Of a stretch of 64,000 nucleotides of DNA, positions 25,626 through 35,310 are shown piece by piece. The notes beneath the pieces were generated by a model that was not told where the DNA came from, ran no database searches, and saw only the letters and a program-made list of their open reading frames with translations. Made by a program: the position numbers and the translations under genes. How positions within the stretch are numbered: the stretch's first letter is position 1; each line of letters begins with the position of its first letter. This DNA is from Hyaloperonospora brassicae (taxonomy: Eukaryota > Oomycota > Peronosporomycetes > Peronosporales > Peronosporaceae), in assembly GCA_947650285.1 (NCBI GenBank), contig CANTFL010000362.1, positions 61,397 through 125,396 of the forward strand. Direction: 5' to 3'.

Positions 25626-27142
25626 GATGCGTGCGCATCCTGCGAGGCAACTCAATCGTGTATGCATTGCCCTTGCGGTGCAACACACGAAAGGGACCAA
25701 TGTATTGCGGCAGTATTTACTACTGCCGACATTAGTGACTGCATGTCCAGGTAAGTTTACCGTAGACAAAAACACAATGTCGTTAACCTGAACTGAAAGA
25801 ACATTTGCTCTTCGATTCTTGTCTGCGTTTCATTTCTGGCGGTCTACCGCGTTTGCGATGGAGTCCTGAACGAAACGGACTACCGCCTCTCGAGTCATCA
25901 GGAAGTTTTCTGCTGACTCGTTGTAGTGTCTTTCAGTGCGCTTCGTACGCACTTCTAAGAGGTTTTCTCTTCTTCAGTGAGGGTGTCCTCTTCCTCGCTG
26001 GAATAATCGTTGATGATCCTGAAATTCCACCATCGTCATCAGTTTCTTATGTAGCAGCAGCGTCATCGCTACGGCTAAGGTCGACATCGACATCAAACGT
26101 ATCAGCATGTGCGGTGATACGTGATGAGCAAGAGCCAAAGCATTTTTTGCTCGAGCGAGTCCCTCCCCCTTAACCCAGAGTCACTCTGTATAAGGGCGGG
26201 AATACACAGGTGGTGTAAACCATTCACGTAGAAAGGTGTATGCGTCGTGGACGCATGCCCGGAGTTGTTGATGGCGAATTCGACCATCGGCAAGAGCTTA
26301 ATATAACTCGAAAAGGAGTAGACGCACTTCGAAGTATCTCTTCGAGGACACGATTAGCTCATTCTTTCTTACCATCCCGAAACGGATGGTCAGAGGTGGA
26401 CACATTTAACCGTGTTACCCAAGTGCGAAACACGGATTGCCAAAACTCCGCCGTGAACCGAGGGTCACGGTCGGATACGAGTTCACGGGGTAACCCGTGG
26501 AGTCGAACACTGTGGCGATGAAGACACGCGCACAGCCGTGTCCAGTGATCGACTCAGGGACTTCAGAAAGATCGATCATCTTGCTGAAACGATCCAAAAA
26601 CACAAGAATACAGTTTTTCTTGTGAGTATCTTCGGGAACCCGAAGACCAAGTCCATCGAAACGGACTCCCAACACTCTGCCGGGTCCGGAAGAGGTTGCA
26701 ATGGCGCACGGGATGAAGGACTAGGCTTCACTAGTTGACAGACCTCGCAAGAACGAATGTACATGCGTACGAACTGATACTGGCGGGGCCAGTAAAAGTT
26801 ACGACTTACTGTGAGGTAGGTCTTTTCCCTGCCACGATGCCCGCCTGAGGACGCATCGTGACATTCGAACATGATGCGTAAACGCAAATTATCATGATCG
26901 GGAACGACGAAACGAGGTGTGGGGTAGTCAATTGCTGTGTAGTACAGCAGACCATTGAGAGTCGTATAACGATCTAGAGAGGAACGGTATAGAGCCGGCC
27001 AATCCGACAAGGATTTCTGGGAGGGGTTCGCAAGGTGACCCATCAAACGGAGAAGATTCTCATCTCCTGCGTACGTCTTCCGCACGTCTTCGAGTAAAGG
27101 CGACAACGGAAGACTGACTGTTAGCGTCGCAACAGTAGGCAA
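25186..27142 (-). pseudogene. Gypsy integrase, broken
   Basis: The zinc-binding H2C2 region is visible at about 26890-26720 (HDASSGGHRGREKTYL, then CEVCQLVKP). The catalytic core follows, with FLDRFSKMIDL carrying the first Asp at about 26595 and VSDRDPRFTAEFW carrying the second near 26485. The third acidic position should lie in the conserved Gypsy block TSDHPETDGQTER, but here the minus strand reads TSDHPFRDGKKE and then a stop. The C-terminal part (25686 downward) has MRTHPTFYVGRLRPY, typical of Gypsy integrase tails, and then an Arg/Ser-rich tail open to 25186. At least three frameshifts or stops are present. HPETDGQR can be read on the opposite strand at 26373-26399, because a hairpin loop appears inverted. 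Confidence 0.85.
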
Positions 27143-27169
27143 AGCCTCACTGATGAACGGCGCAGTCGG

Positions 27170-27660
27170 CTTCGAATCGGGCCGACGCGAAAGCGCATTA
27201 GCGACGACGTTAAGTTTTCCGGATTTATACTCGACGGATAACTTGTACTAAGTGAAGAAATACAGACACCTCTCCATTATTTGCAAGAGATGTGAACTGT
27301 TTACGGTCGTGCGTAGTAGCGCATAGTCCGTATACACAACAAAGTGTCTATATGCCAAGAGATAGATGTGGAACTCAGCAAGTGCATATTACATGGAAAG
27401 AAGATCCTTGTCATGCACTGGGAATATTGCGTTCAGCTGGTTGAAGCTGACGCGACTGATATCAGATGACGCGCTTCGCGCCATCTGTGTCAAATTGCAT
27501 CAACGCACATCCGATCGCAAATCGCTGGAGTCACAGACCACATGGCATGTTCTATTCTGTAATGATTTTGCCAAGATAAGCGATTGCATCAAACTTGCTT
27601 GATACTTTCAAAGAAACGCTAAATGTCAGATTGCCATGTCCACTTCACATTTTTTTGATC
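27170..27660 (-). pseudogene. Gypsy RNase H region, heavily decayed
   Basis: The minus strand retains recognisable pieces of the family: FAIGCALMQFDTDG (near 27500), YQSRQLQPAERN, FVVYTDYALLRTTVNSSHL and LNVVANALSRRPD (near 27210). Several in-frame stops and frameshifts interrupt it. The catalytic DEDD set cannot be judged intact. It lies between RT and integrase, as expected. Confidence 0.7.
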
Positions 27661-27899
27661 AATAAGTAAGATGAACAGTAATCTCGGCGTAGTTTCGTGA
27701 GTACTTGTGCAAGTACGCCGATAGGCCAAAAACCTTGCGAAGTCCCTTGACATCGACGGACTGTACAGTCAGTGATCGCCTCAAATCTTTCCGGGATCAT
27801 GGTGTACGCCGCGTATACCCAAGATGCACCCGAGAAGTGGCATTTTGCTAGCCGCAAATATACACTTCTTGAGGTTGGCGAACAACTTTTGCTTTCACA

Positions 27900-28972
27900 T
27901 GAGTTGAAAAACCTGACGAACGTGTGCTCTGCGAACTTCCAAGTCCATCTTTCCGTTCATCGCCCGGCTATGGACGAATAAAACGTCAGAGTACCTCGGT
28001 GCGTATTCTCTCACCGGTCTAAAAAGATTTGTGACACATCTGTTGAATGTTGCAGGGGCATTGCTCAGCCCCTATGACATCACTAGCCACTCCCACAGCA
28101 TACCGCTGGGGGTGCTCACTGCTATGTACGGTATGTCCCGTTCACGCATGAGGATCTGATAGAATCCGTCCATCAGATCCATGGACGAAAAGATGGTACT
28201 CTTTGACATACCATCTATGATTACGTCCTTCCTCGGTATCGACGTCTGAGCCGGTACCGTTGCAGCATTCAACTTGTTGAATGCGTGCACTATCCGCCAT
28301 CCTCCTGTGGCCTTTCGCACACAGAAGGTTCGAGAGCTGTGAAAGAAGTTGATTACTTCACATTTCTGCTTCCAAGAGATTGGTCAAGAACTTATCGATC
28401 GCTAGTATTTGTTCACGAGGCAGTGGCCACTGCTTCATAACACAGTACTTCGAGCTTGGTTTGAGCTCAATATCGTGTCGAGTGCCTTTATCCTTAGGCA
28501 ACTCGCATAGCACAGATTCAGGAAACACATCCTTGAATTCGATCAAATATTTATACAAATGATTTGCCTGGAGTGACTCCCAGGATTGAGACGTGTATCT
28601 TTCGATCCGAGTATTCTCATAGAGGACACTTTCGTCCATCGATGAGCTGCTGAGAACTCGTTTGTTCTCAGCAGATACTGTGGCCGACCGAATATCGGCC
28701 ACATAGTCATCCTCTGTGATGAGTATGCAGATCTGCTTGACCTTGCCAGTACTAAGATAGCGCAAGAACCGTTTCGGTTCTAGCGTTGGCGATTGAGTTA
28801 TCTCCGAAGTTAACTTCGGAGGCACAATCATATCAAGCGTATAAGCGCCTACACGTGATCCGTCATTGACCAAAACGTTCAACGTCTCGGTTTCTTCCCG
28901 GAACCTTGTTTCCACAGGTTGCTGAGTGCATAATCCCTCAGTATTTAACTCTTGATGTAAGTCCTTCCTCAA
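27900..28972 (-). pseudogene. Gypsy reverse transcriptase, broken
   Basis: The N-terminal part (28972-28358) includes FKDVFPESVLCELP and DIELKPSSKYCVMKQWPLP, the usual entry into Gypsy RT. After a frameshift near 28350 the fingers/palm follow (28320-28072): VRKATGGWRIVHAFNKLN, then SSMDLMDGFYQILMRERDIP, with the first catalytic Asp in domain A. A TAG at about 28072 replaces the Gln expected in WLVMPQGL. Downstream, GLSNAPATFNRCVTNL is preserved, but the YFDD-like active site reads RYSDVLFVHS, so the Asp pair is lost. The enzyme is inactive. Several perfect hairpins lie exactly over conserved residues. Confidence 0.85.
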
Positions 28973-29213
28973 GCACGTGAGGACTTATTCCCTCTACGTC
29001 TTCTGACTGTGGATGTGCAACCACAGTCAGGTCTTGATCTTCTACGGTCGGCTCTCCAGTCGACCTAGGATGACCGTGTTGTCTTTTGGTGGCAACATGT
29101 TTCTTCTATCTAGGACGTTGTCCGCTAGACATACATCCATGTCCCGGTCCACTCGACTTATTCGAGTGGTGAGCCTTCGGCGCTGCCTGTACATCTGTAC
29201 AGCCGCCAGGAGC

Positions 29214-29780
29214 TTACTCCGCAGTGTAGTGATCATCTACACTGGGGTCTTGTGCAGTCGTGCTAACGACCGTACCGCAATTGAGGCCATCGCACTCACT
29301 CGCAGTACATCCACACGCTTGTGGACGCTCCATGACGTTCATCAGATGGCCATCTGATGAACAAGCGGCATGCATCGTTACGGATCGATGCTGCCAGATC
29401 ACCCTTGGCTCGTATCTTCTGAGCCAAGGTAATCCCAAAATGACATCAAATTTGTCATCCAGATCCAGTACGATGAAGTCATCATCGTACTGTTCGTCCT
29501 CTAACCTGTAGTGGATTCCCACTTCACGCTTCTCAACGGTAATCGATGCGCCTGTAGCAAGGCGCACCGTCATCCTCGTCAGGGGAATATGGCGCTTCAC
29601 GAAATTGAGCCCACGCTCCTCTAGTGACTGGCGACGAACAAAGTTGTTCGACGCCCCACTGTCAACCAGATCACAAGGCGACAAATCATTTGTCGCTTCC
29701 AACTTCAAGGTGATGAGCGAAACGTCATCACCAGGTGCAGAGACGCACAATGATTGTGTATCTGGAGCAACTTTCGTCAA
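29214..29780 (-). pseudogene. Gypsy aspartic protease domain
   Basis: The frame contains DLVDSGASNNFV with the catalytic Asp at 29661-29663, followed by a beta-rich region ending in VILGLPWLRRY, the usual close of retropepsin domains. It overlaps the end of gag in a different frame, consistent with frameshift expression of pol in LTR elements or with a later indel. The frame stays open to 29214, but the junction to RT is frameshifted. A 26-bp perfect palindrome (29337-29362) sits within it. Confidence 0.8.
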
Positions 29781-30985
29781 GAGATTTGCAAATTCTCTTG
29801 AGGTTTCTGGATCAGTAGGGCGCTCCTCCCCTTCTGACCCCGACCATTTTTAGATGGTCCGCTTCGCTGTTGTGGTTTCGTAACAGCGCTGGACCCACGC
29901 CCATTGCCCCTTTTGTAAAATGGACGACCATTTCTCTCAGTATTGCTAGGTACCGATCGAGGGGCACTACAATCGTAAGCTTAGTGTCCCAACGTCTGGC
30001 AGCGATAGCACCTCTGCAATCGCTTGTTGTTCGAAGATCGAGGTCTCTCGCTCTCAACATAACAGAGGTCCATTGGCTCTGGACCTCCCGTCTCTTGTCG
30101 TCTCAGTGGATTATAAGAGCTCGAGCTAGCATAAGCTTGTCTCATGCTAAATTCTTCCTCATCGGCTGCGGCAATAGCATCTTCTAGAGTATTCAGCTCA
30201 AGGCGGAACAGTTGATTCCTGGCGTGTCCTTCTGAGAGCATTTGCATGAACACAGTAATCAACGTGTGTTCATTAACCGATTCTGCAGTTATACTACTCG
30301 CGAGGAGTCGTATATGCTGAGCGTAAGCGTGCACATCACGCTTACCTCGTTTGAGTTTCAGGAGCTCTAATCGAGCCCTGAACTCGGCCCTTAGCGGCTC
30401 AAACGTTCTTTTCAGCCGGGTTTTGAAAGATTCGAGCGACTTAAAAGCGTATGGGTCGCTCATCTGCAGCCCTAAGAGCCAAGTCTTGGCACTTCCTGCC
30501 AAGTGGGATTGAGCAAATGTTAGCTTCATTTGTTCATCGTCGATGCGACGTGCCTTTATGGATCTGTCTCATTCGACGAACCATAACAACAGTTAGTCTT
30601 CCTCGACTCCTCTGTACTTGGAGATGTCAACCTTCAAGATTTCGGGGCGACGCGTGTGCGTCGTCCCCCCCACAGCAGCATTAAATTGCTGCTGTCTCAA
30701 CAGCTCTGTCTGTTGAGCACCGAGTTCTCTCAACTGCTCAGCCTGTTGAGAGCCTTGCTGGTGAAGCAAGGCTACTTTCTCTCGTTCGGCGCCAAGTTCA
30801 TGTTGAATGAACCTCGCGATGGCGGCATGTTGTTGGTCTCTGTCAAGAGATTCCAACATAGTGGTAACGCCAATGTCGCCCACGGTAGAGCTCATTCGCC
30901 CTACCGCGGCCCATTCAAGGTCACTCAAATGGGTGAAGCCTTCAAGTGTCGCGTGAAAGCTCTCTTCCTCATCCCTCATGTTCAT
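29777..30985 (-). pseudogene. Gypsy gag with zinc knuckle, three in-frame stops
   Basis: The frame starts at ATG 30985 (MNMRDEEESFH). Its N-terminal half is Gln-rich with coiled-coil character. It continues through the capsid-like segment (HLAGSAKTWLLGL ... FKTRLKRTFEP ... AYAQHIRLLASSI). A zinc knuckle CYRCQTLGH-(4)-C lies near 30000-29970. The single frame is interrupted by TAA at 30593-30595, TGA at 30569-30571 and TAA immediately after the knuckle His, and ends with TGA at 29777-29779. Apart from these stops there is no frameshift, which suggests the copy died fairly recently despite its very different LTRs. Confidence 0.85.
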
Positions 30986-31033
30986 GATGGATAAGGCGAG
31001 TGGGCGTTGGAAGGACTACAAAGTGCTACCTGG

Positions 31034-31504
31034 TGTAACGGGGCACGCTCTTGCTCAGATAACTGAGCAAGGCCTTGTGTTGTTAACAATACAAGGGTGC
31101 GTACGCCCGACGTCACGTACACGTGGCGTGAGGAAGCGCGACCAAGACAATACATAAGCCGAAAGCTCTGTCTTGAGGGAAAAGTAGAACTGTTATTTAA
31201 TATAGTTATGTTTCTTACTAAATCATCTTTCGTCTTAATCTAACTAAATTAAACTACTGTCTCCTATGTGGGTCTTCTGTCCACCACCCATTGCGCGCGT
31301 CCAACACCGATTGGTGGTCAAATTGGTAGATGTACACGGTACATCAACCAAGAAGTGGACCCCTCCACGGATATTACCCTTAGAGGTTATATTCCGACAA
31401 CATTGCTTTTCTCGAGTGATGTTGATTGAATATTATCAAAATAGATAAAATGTAAAATTGATACTTTCGTACCAATTTTTATGCAACGGGCTCACCCCGT
31501 TAGA
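31034..31504 (-). repeat. Right LTR (5' LTR of the minus-strand Gypsy element)
   Basis: It is about 471 bp, from TGTAACGGGGCACG to CCCCGTTAGA (the expected final CA reads GA). It shares with the left LTR the end motifs, an AT-rich middle and CCACCCATTGCGCGCGTC (31282-31299). Stems differ in sequence but recur at matching places, for example 31050-31058/31063-31071 and 31329-31335/31339-31345. Just inside it the minus strand reads AGGTAGCAC, a weak candidate for an initiator-Met tRNA primer-binding site. Confidence 0.75.
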
Positions 31505-31835
31505 GACGACCACGACTTGGTCGCCAAGAGTTGACTTGTACGCCAGATGGAAACAAAGAAAAAAACGCCAAACTTTCTGCGTATTCAGACCTAGCTTCAG
31601 GACAGATACAATCGACGGTACTGTAACGACATTCCTCCCATTATTTCACGAAACCAAAGAACAAACGCAGCGATCAGGGGCAGTGCGTGGAATGGACACC
31701 AGCGTCTTGGGTTCCGTGTTTCTAATAAACAAAAGCGCTTCTTCTTGCGCCTAGATATGACTTCATGTAAATACACTTACGATCGGCATTAACAAACTGT
31801 CTTTGCTTCCCACTTGACCACGATCGGGGACCACG
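31505..31835. other. Intergenic spacer
   Basis: The 331 bp between the right LTR and the stop codon of NAE1 contain no gene, repeat or structure that I can see. It presumably holds the 3' UTR of the minus-strand NAE1 gene. Confidence 0.6.
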
Positions 31836-33437
31836 TCAGAGTCGGTAAGTGGCCGCTACGCCCGAGATGCCGTTGTATACGTACGTGTGGTTCAGCGGCT
31901 CAAACTGGTGCGTGATCAGCTTCACGGCCTCCTGCGCAGCAACGCCGCCCATCAACGCGGCAATGTTGTGCAGCTCAACTTGGCACGATCGGGTCATCTC
32001 CAGCGCGTGGTCAAGAGTAATCCAGTTCGCCACGGCACTGCCAGCAGCCAGAGCCCTCGCCTTCGCTACCAGCCACACCCGGTCTTGCGCCACAGCAGCG
32101 TCCTCCGATCCAGGGTACCGATGGAATTCGGACGCAAAAAGAGCCACTGCCCGCAGCATAAAGTACCAGATCAACGGCGAGTGCTCCTTGTCCTCGTCGT
32201 CCAGATCCACGTCCGACAAGTCGACGTGCGCATACTCTTGCGCGACGCTGCGAGTTTCCAGCATGCCGATACTCGCAGCGTTCTTGCAAAACTCCGCAAC
32301 AGTTTCATATGCGATCATGTCATCAGCAAGTTCCAAATCACGCAGCCGCTTGCACACCATGTCATACACCTTGGTCGCGTCCTCTTTGGCCTTGGTCACG
32401 TACAGCTCCTGTAGCGCCACGTACGACTCCGTTGACGCCGTCATGTCGGGCACAACTCCAGTCACCGGCAACAGTCCGTCGTTCTGCTCGACGAAATCGG
32501 CAAGTGCACTCGCCAGGAGCCAAAACTCGTCCGTGACGTCCAAGTCCTTCCTCTTCTCCAGCGCTTGTGCCGACACTGCGCGTGATGCAGCAGCTGCCAG
32601 CACCGACGCTACTTCGTCAGGCACCTGCGGCTTCACGTACGCCATGTACGCGTGCTCCGCCGCTTCGACAAAGTTCACTTCGTGACCAGGAGCGCCCCGC
32701 GCCATTTGCTCGAGCAAAGTCTTGAACGCACGTTTCTCGGCAACGGTCGTCGGCAGTTGGCCGTCCCCACAGCTTCTTCGTGTCCACTCGTTCCGCACGT
32801 GCAGCAGCAGCACTACGAACGGCACGTGCGCGTGTTCAATGCTCGAGAGCGACGGCAGGTCAAAGCTGTCGGCAAACGTTTGCAACGTCGAAAAAGGCCG
32901 CGACAGCCGCAGCTCGTGCCGCGGCGGGTCCAGTTTTGCATCGACAATCACGTGGTCCATCACTTGCAGCCGCAACGAGCCCACGAAGCCCCACGACGTC
33001 ACGAGAATCAACGGACGTCTCTTGTCCCGACACAGTCGGGCCAGCAAGAGCGTCACGTGGTCGTCCAATAATTGTGTAGCCATCACGAGATCAAAGGGGT
33101 CCAGAAACTGCGGCTCCGTCTCGAGCACGTGCTTCACGTCCGCGTGGCGAGCGCCTCCGGCCACGTCTGTGTTCAGTTCCAGCAGCATCTGGGCGACTGT
33201 CTCGCACCTGGACGCCCCAATAGACGCAGAAGCCACAAAGAAGTTATTTGTACGATCAGCTGGTGTCACGAATTGGTCGTCCATTATCGTAAAGCGCTGG
33301 ACACCGGGCAGCACGAGGTTCTTGAGCGCTTCCGAAGCAGTTGCACACGAGCCGAGGACCAAGACGTGTGTGCCGGCCAGTCGACGCTGTCCTTCAGCGC
33401 CCCAGAGACGCAGCTGACGGTCGTACTTGTCGCCCAT
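31836..33437 (-). CDS. NAE1: NEDD8-activating enzyme E1 regulatory subunit (NAE1/APPBP1/ULA1)
   Basis: The 533-residue protein is the adenylation-domain partner of UBA3. The heterodimer activates NEDD8, which is then passed to cullins. The start GDKYDRQLRLWGAEGQRRL, the nucleotide-fold segment HVLVLGSCATASEALKNLVLPGV, NNFFVASASIG and the C-terminal GGVAAQEAVKLITHQFEPLN followed by TYVYNGISG are hallmarks of this subunit. Length equals that of the human protein (534) to within one residue. As expected for the regulatory half, no catalytic-Cys domain is evident. It is a single uninterrupted exon from ATG 33437 to TGA 31836-31838. GC-rich, even codon use contrasts with the retroelement to its left. 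Large open frames on the plus strand over the same region are shadows. A (GATA)n tract lies about 370 bp upstream of its start. It acts in cytosol and nucleus, and expression is probably constitutive. Confidence 0.95.
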   Translation of the reverse strand: MGDKYDRQLRLWGAEGQRRLAGTHVLVLGSCATASEALKNLVLPGVQRFTIMDDQFVTPADRTNNFFVASASIGASRCETVAQMLLELNTDVAGGARHADVKHVLETEPQFLDPFDLVMATQLLDDHVTLLLARLCRDKRRPLILVTSWGFVGSLRLQVMDHVIVDAKLDPPRHELRLSRPFSTLQTFADSFDLPSLSSIEHAHVPFVVLLLHVRNEWTRRSCGDGQLPTTVAEKRAFKTLLEQMARGAPGHEVNFVEAAEHAYMAYVKPQVPDEVASVLAAAASRAVSAQALEKRKDLDVTDEFWLLASALADFVEQNDGLLPVTGVVPDMTASTESYVALQELYVTKAKEDATKVYDMVCKRLRDLELADDMIAYETVAEFCKNAASIGMLETRSVAQEYAHVDLSDVDLDDEDKEHSPLIWYFMLRAVALFASEFHRYPGSEDAAVAQDRVWLVAKARALAAGSAVANWITLDHALEMTRSCQVELHNIAALMGGVAAQEAVKLITHQFEPLNHTYVYNGISGVAATYRL

Positions 33438-33810
33438 GCACGAAGGTGGTGAGGATTGACGGGAACAAAGTGGTCGTACAAAATAAGTGCTGCGTGGACG
33501 TCGAGGTGTGTGGGATAGTCATACGAAGAGAGCGTATTCTTTATAGGAGGTGAACGACGCGATTTCGATGGCTATGTGTCAGTTTGTGTCCGTGAGTGCT
33601 TCTCAACATGCGATTAGAGGGGGCGCCTGCTAAAAGTCGGGGCGAATTGACGTCTCGTGAAGTAACGGGTCCATTGCCACCGCATGAATGCTGCACGATT
33701 TCAATAATATACCTTTACCGACATGAGAGGTCCATCGGATCAACAGTGTTACAAATGTTACGACTACTGTAAGTGCTCCCATTTCGTCTGCCACGTTGGG
33801 ACATTTGGGC

Positions 33811-34002
<192 letters not shown>

Positions 34003-34134
34003 CTCATGCACCACAGTCGTCCTCTTACAGTACCACTCCACGACAGCCATTCACGTCTAACAAGCGGATGTTTCATCGGTACCCATGTCTTTCTACACGA
34101 ACAAACGTATGCTCTCACTGCCCCTCTGCAGTTC

Positions 34135-35310
34135 CTACTTGGCCCACGAGTCCTGAATCTGCATCCGCTTCGCCTTTTGCTCTTCGTCGTTGCGGTCCAC
34201 GGCTCGCACCTTTATCCCAGGGAAATTGCTCTCGAGCAGCGCCTGGACACGAGGCAACTCGCTCTTTGGCGGAGTATACGTGCCACTGTTGTTGTCAATG
34301 TGCAGCGTGCAATTGCCTGAAGGTCCCTGTTCAACGTAGAACTCACCGGCATACTTGACGTGGAACTGGGCCCTCGAGTGCAGCATGTGCTTGGACAGCA
34401 TGTCCTTGAAGAACGAAGCCCCTGTCTCGGAGAAGTACCAGCCCGTCTCAATGATCACGTACGTAAAGAGCACGGACTTGCCGTGACGCACGCCGCCGTG
34501 CAAGAGCTTGAAAAAGTCAGCAGCTTCTCGGAATTCGCCGTAGATCGTATCGGCCTTGTGCTTGTAGATCAGGTCGTGCTCGGACTGGACCATCTTGCGC
34601 ATCACGGGCGCTTCCAGGTGGTTCGAGGCAAAGATCCGCTGCACCGGTTCATGGTGGTGGTTCCACTGAAAGTCCATGGGCAAGTGCACGTTTATGTCGT
34701 GCAAAGCCACGTGGTAGGCCAGCGACCGCCGCTTTTCGTCGTCCGTCTTCGTGCCCGTGAAGAGGCCACTAATGAAACTCGAATGCACCGAATAGTGCAC
34801 AGGTCCGTATTGCAGCAGCTTCCCGTCGCCAATTGCCTCTATCACGTGGGACTTGACTTTGACCGTGACAGTGCCCGCGGTCTTCTCGTCGTGGAGCAGT
34901 GTCAACTTGAACGTCGTCTCTTTGTCGTTCGTGTTCATGGCGGCAAACTTAGCCTGACCGAGTAGCTCGTCTTTGTGCTCGTCTTTGTCCATCACGTAGA
35001 CGACGCACGGACTCGAGGGGCGGACGTTGTTGAAGTAGAACGTCTCGTGCCACACGGGCGTGCGGGTCGAGAACTCCGGACGGGTCCACGCCACGCGCTG
35101 ACTGTCGATCTCGAGCGCTGCAAACGCGTCATTCGAAGTGACGTGGCCCTTGAAAGCGGCGGCCAAGTCAAAGTGGTCCCCCAAGGCGATGTTCGCCGCG
35201 GATACGATCTCGACCTCGACATTGAGCATCGGGTGCGCATACACTGGTGCAAGTGGAGAGAGTGCGATGGTGGAGGAAGCAATAGCAGGGGCAGACGACA
35301 CTTGACCCAT
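34135..35310 (-). CDS. C2-domain protein with predicted N-myristoylation, intronless copy
   Basis: The protein has 391 residues if translation starts at ATG 35310. That start gives MGQVSSAP, a good N-myristoylation signal (Gly2, Ser6), and aligns with the start of the paralogue at 39324-40800. An upstream in-frame ATG at 35490 would add 60 residues without similarity to the paralogue and is rejected. Residues about 30-155 form a C2-like beta domain (EIVSAANIALGDHFDLAA, WHETFYFNNV, DKDEHKDELLGQAKF). The C-terminal half has the blocks WYFSETGASFFKDMLSKHML, YAGEFYVEQGPSG and IDNNSGTYTPPKSELPRVQ, a domain I recall from unnamed fungal and oomycete C2 proteins. It is probably a membrane-associated cytosolic protein of unknown role. 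No introns are present. Two LINEs are inserted from 205 bp upstream of the start codon. Confidence 0.8.
   Translation of the reverse strand: MGQVSSAPAIASSTIALSPLAPVYAHPMLNVEVEIVSAANIALGDHFDLAAAFKGHVTSNDAFAALEIDSQRVAWTRPEFSTRTPVWHETFYFNNVRPSSPCVVYVMDKDEHKDELLGQAKFAAMNTNDKETTFKLTLLHDEKTAGTVTVKVKSHVIEAIGDGKLLQYGPVHYSVHSSFISGLFTGTKTDDEKRRSLAYHVALHDINVHLPMDFQWNHHHEPVQRIFASNHLEAPVMRKMVQSEHDLIYKHKADTIYGEFREAADFFKLLHGGVRHGKSVLFTYVIIETGWYFSETGASFFKDMLSKHMLHSRAQFHVKYAGEFYVEQGPSGNCTLHIDNNSGTYTPPKSELPRVQALLESNFPGIKVRAVDRNDEEQKAKRMQIQDSWAK

Larger units (their letters stand above)
23460..31504 (-). mobile_element. Ty3/Gypsy LTR retrotransposon, defective, hairpin-dense
   Basis: The element runs 5' to 3' on the minus strand: right LTR, gag, protease, RT, RNase H, integrase, a polypurine tract and the left LTR. 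This is the standard Ty3/Gypsy order (integrase last). Both LTRs start TGTAACGRGGCAC on the plus strand and end near CCCCGTTA. Every coding region carries stops or frameshifts, so it cannot move by itself. No target-site duplication is visible (gcggt on the left, gacga on the right), and the two LTRs differ greatly, so the ends may come from different insertions. An ORF of opposite orientation occupies 24035-25625. Short perfect inverted repeats are extremely dense throughout, unlike the flanking host DNA. Confidence 0.9.

Noticed and set aside
31849..33417. Long plus-strand open frames over NAE1 (up to 278 codons)
   Set aside because: They are shadows of the GC-rich NAE1 coding strand with no family resemblance; NAE1 fits end to end.
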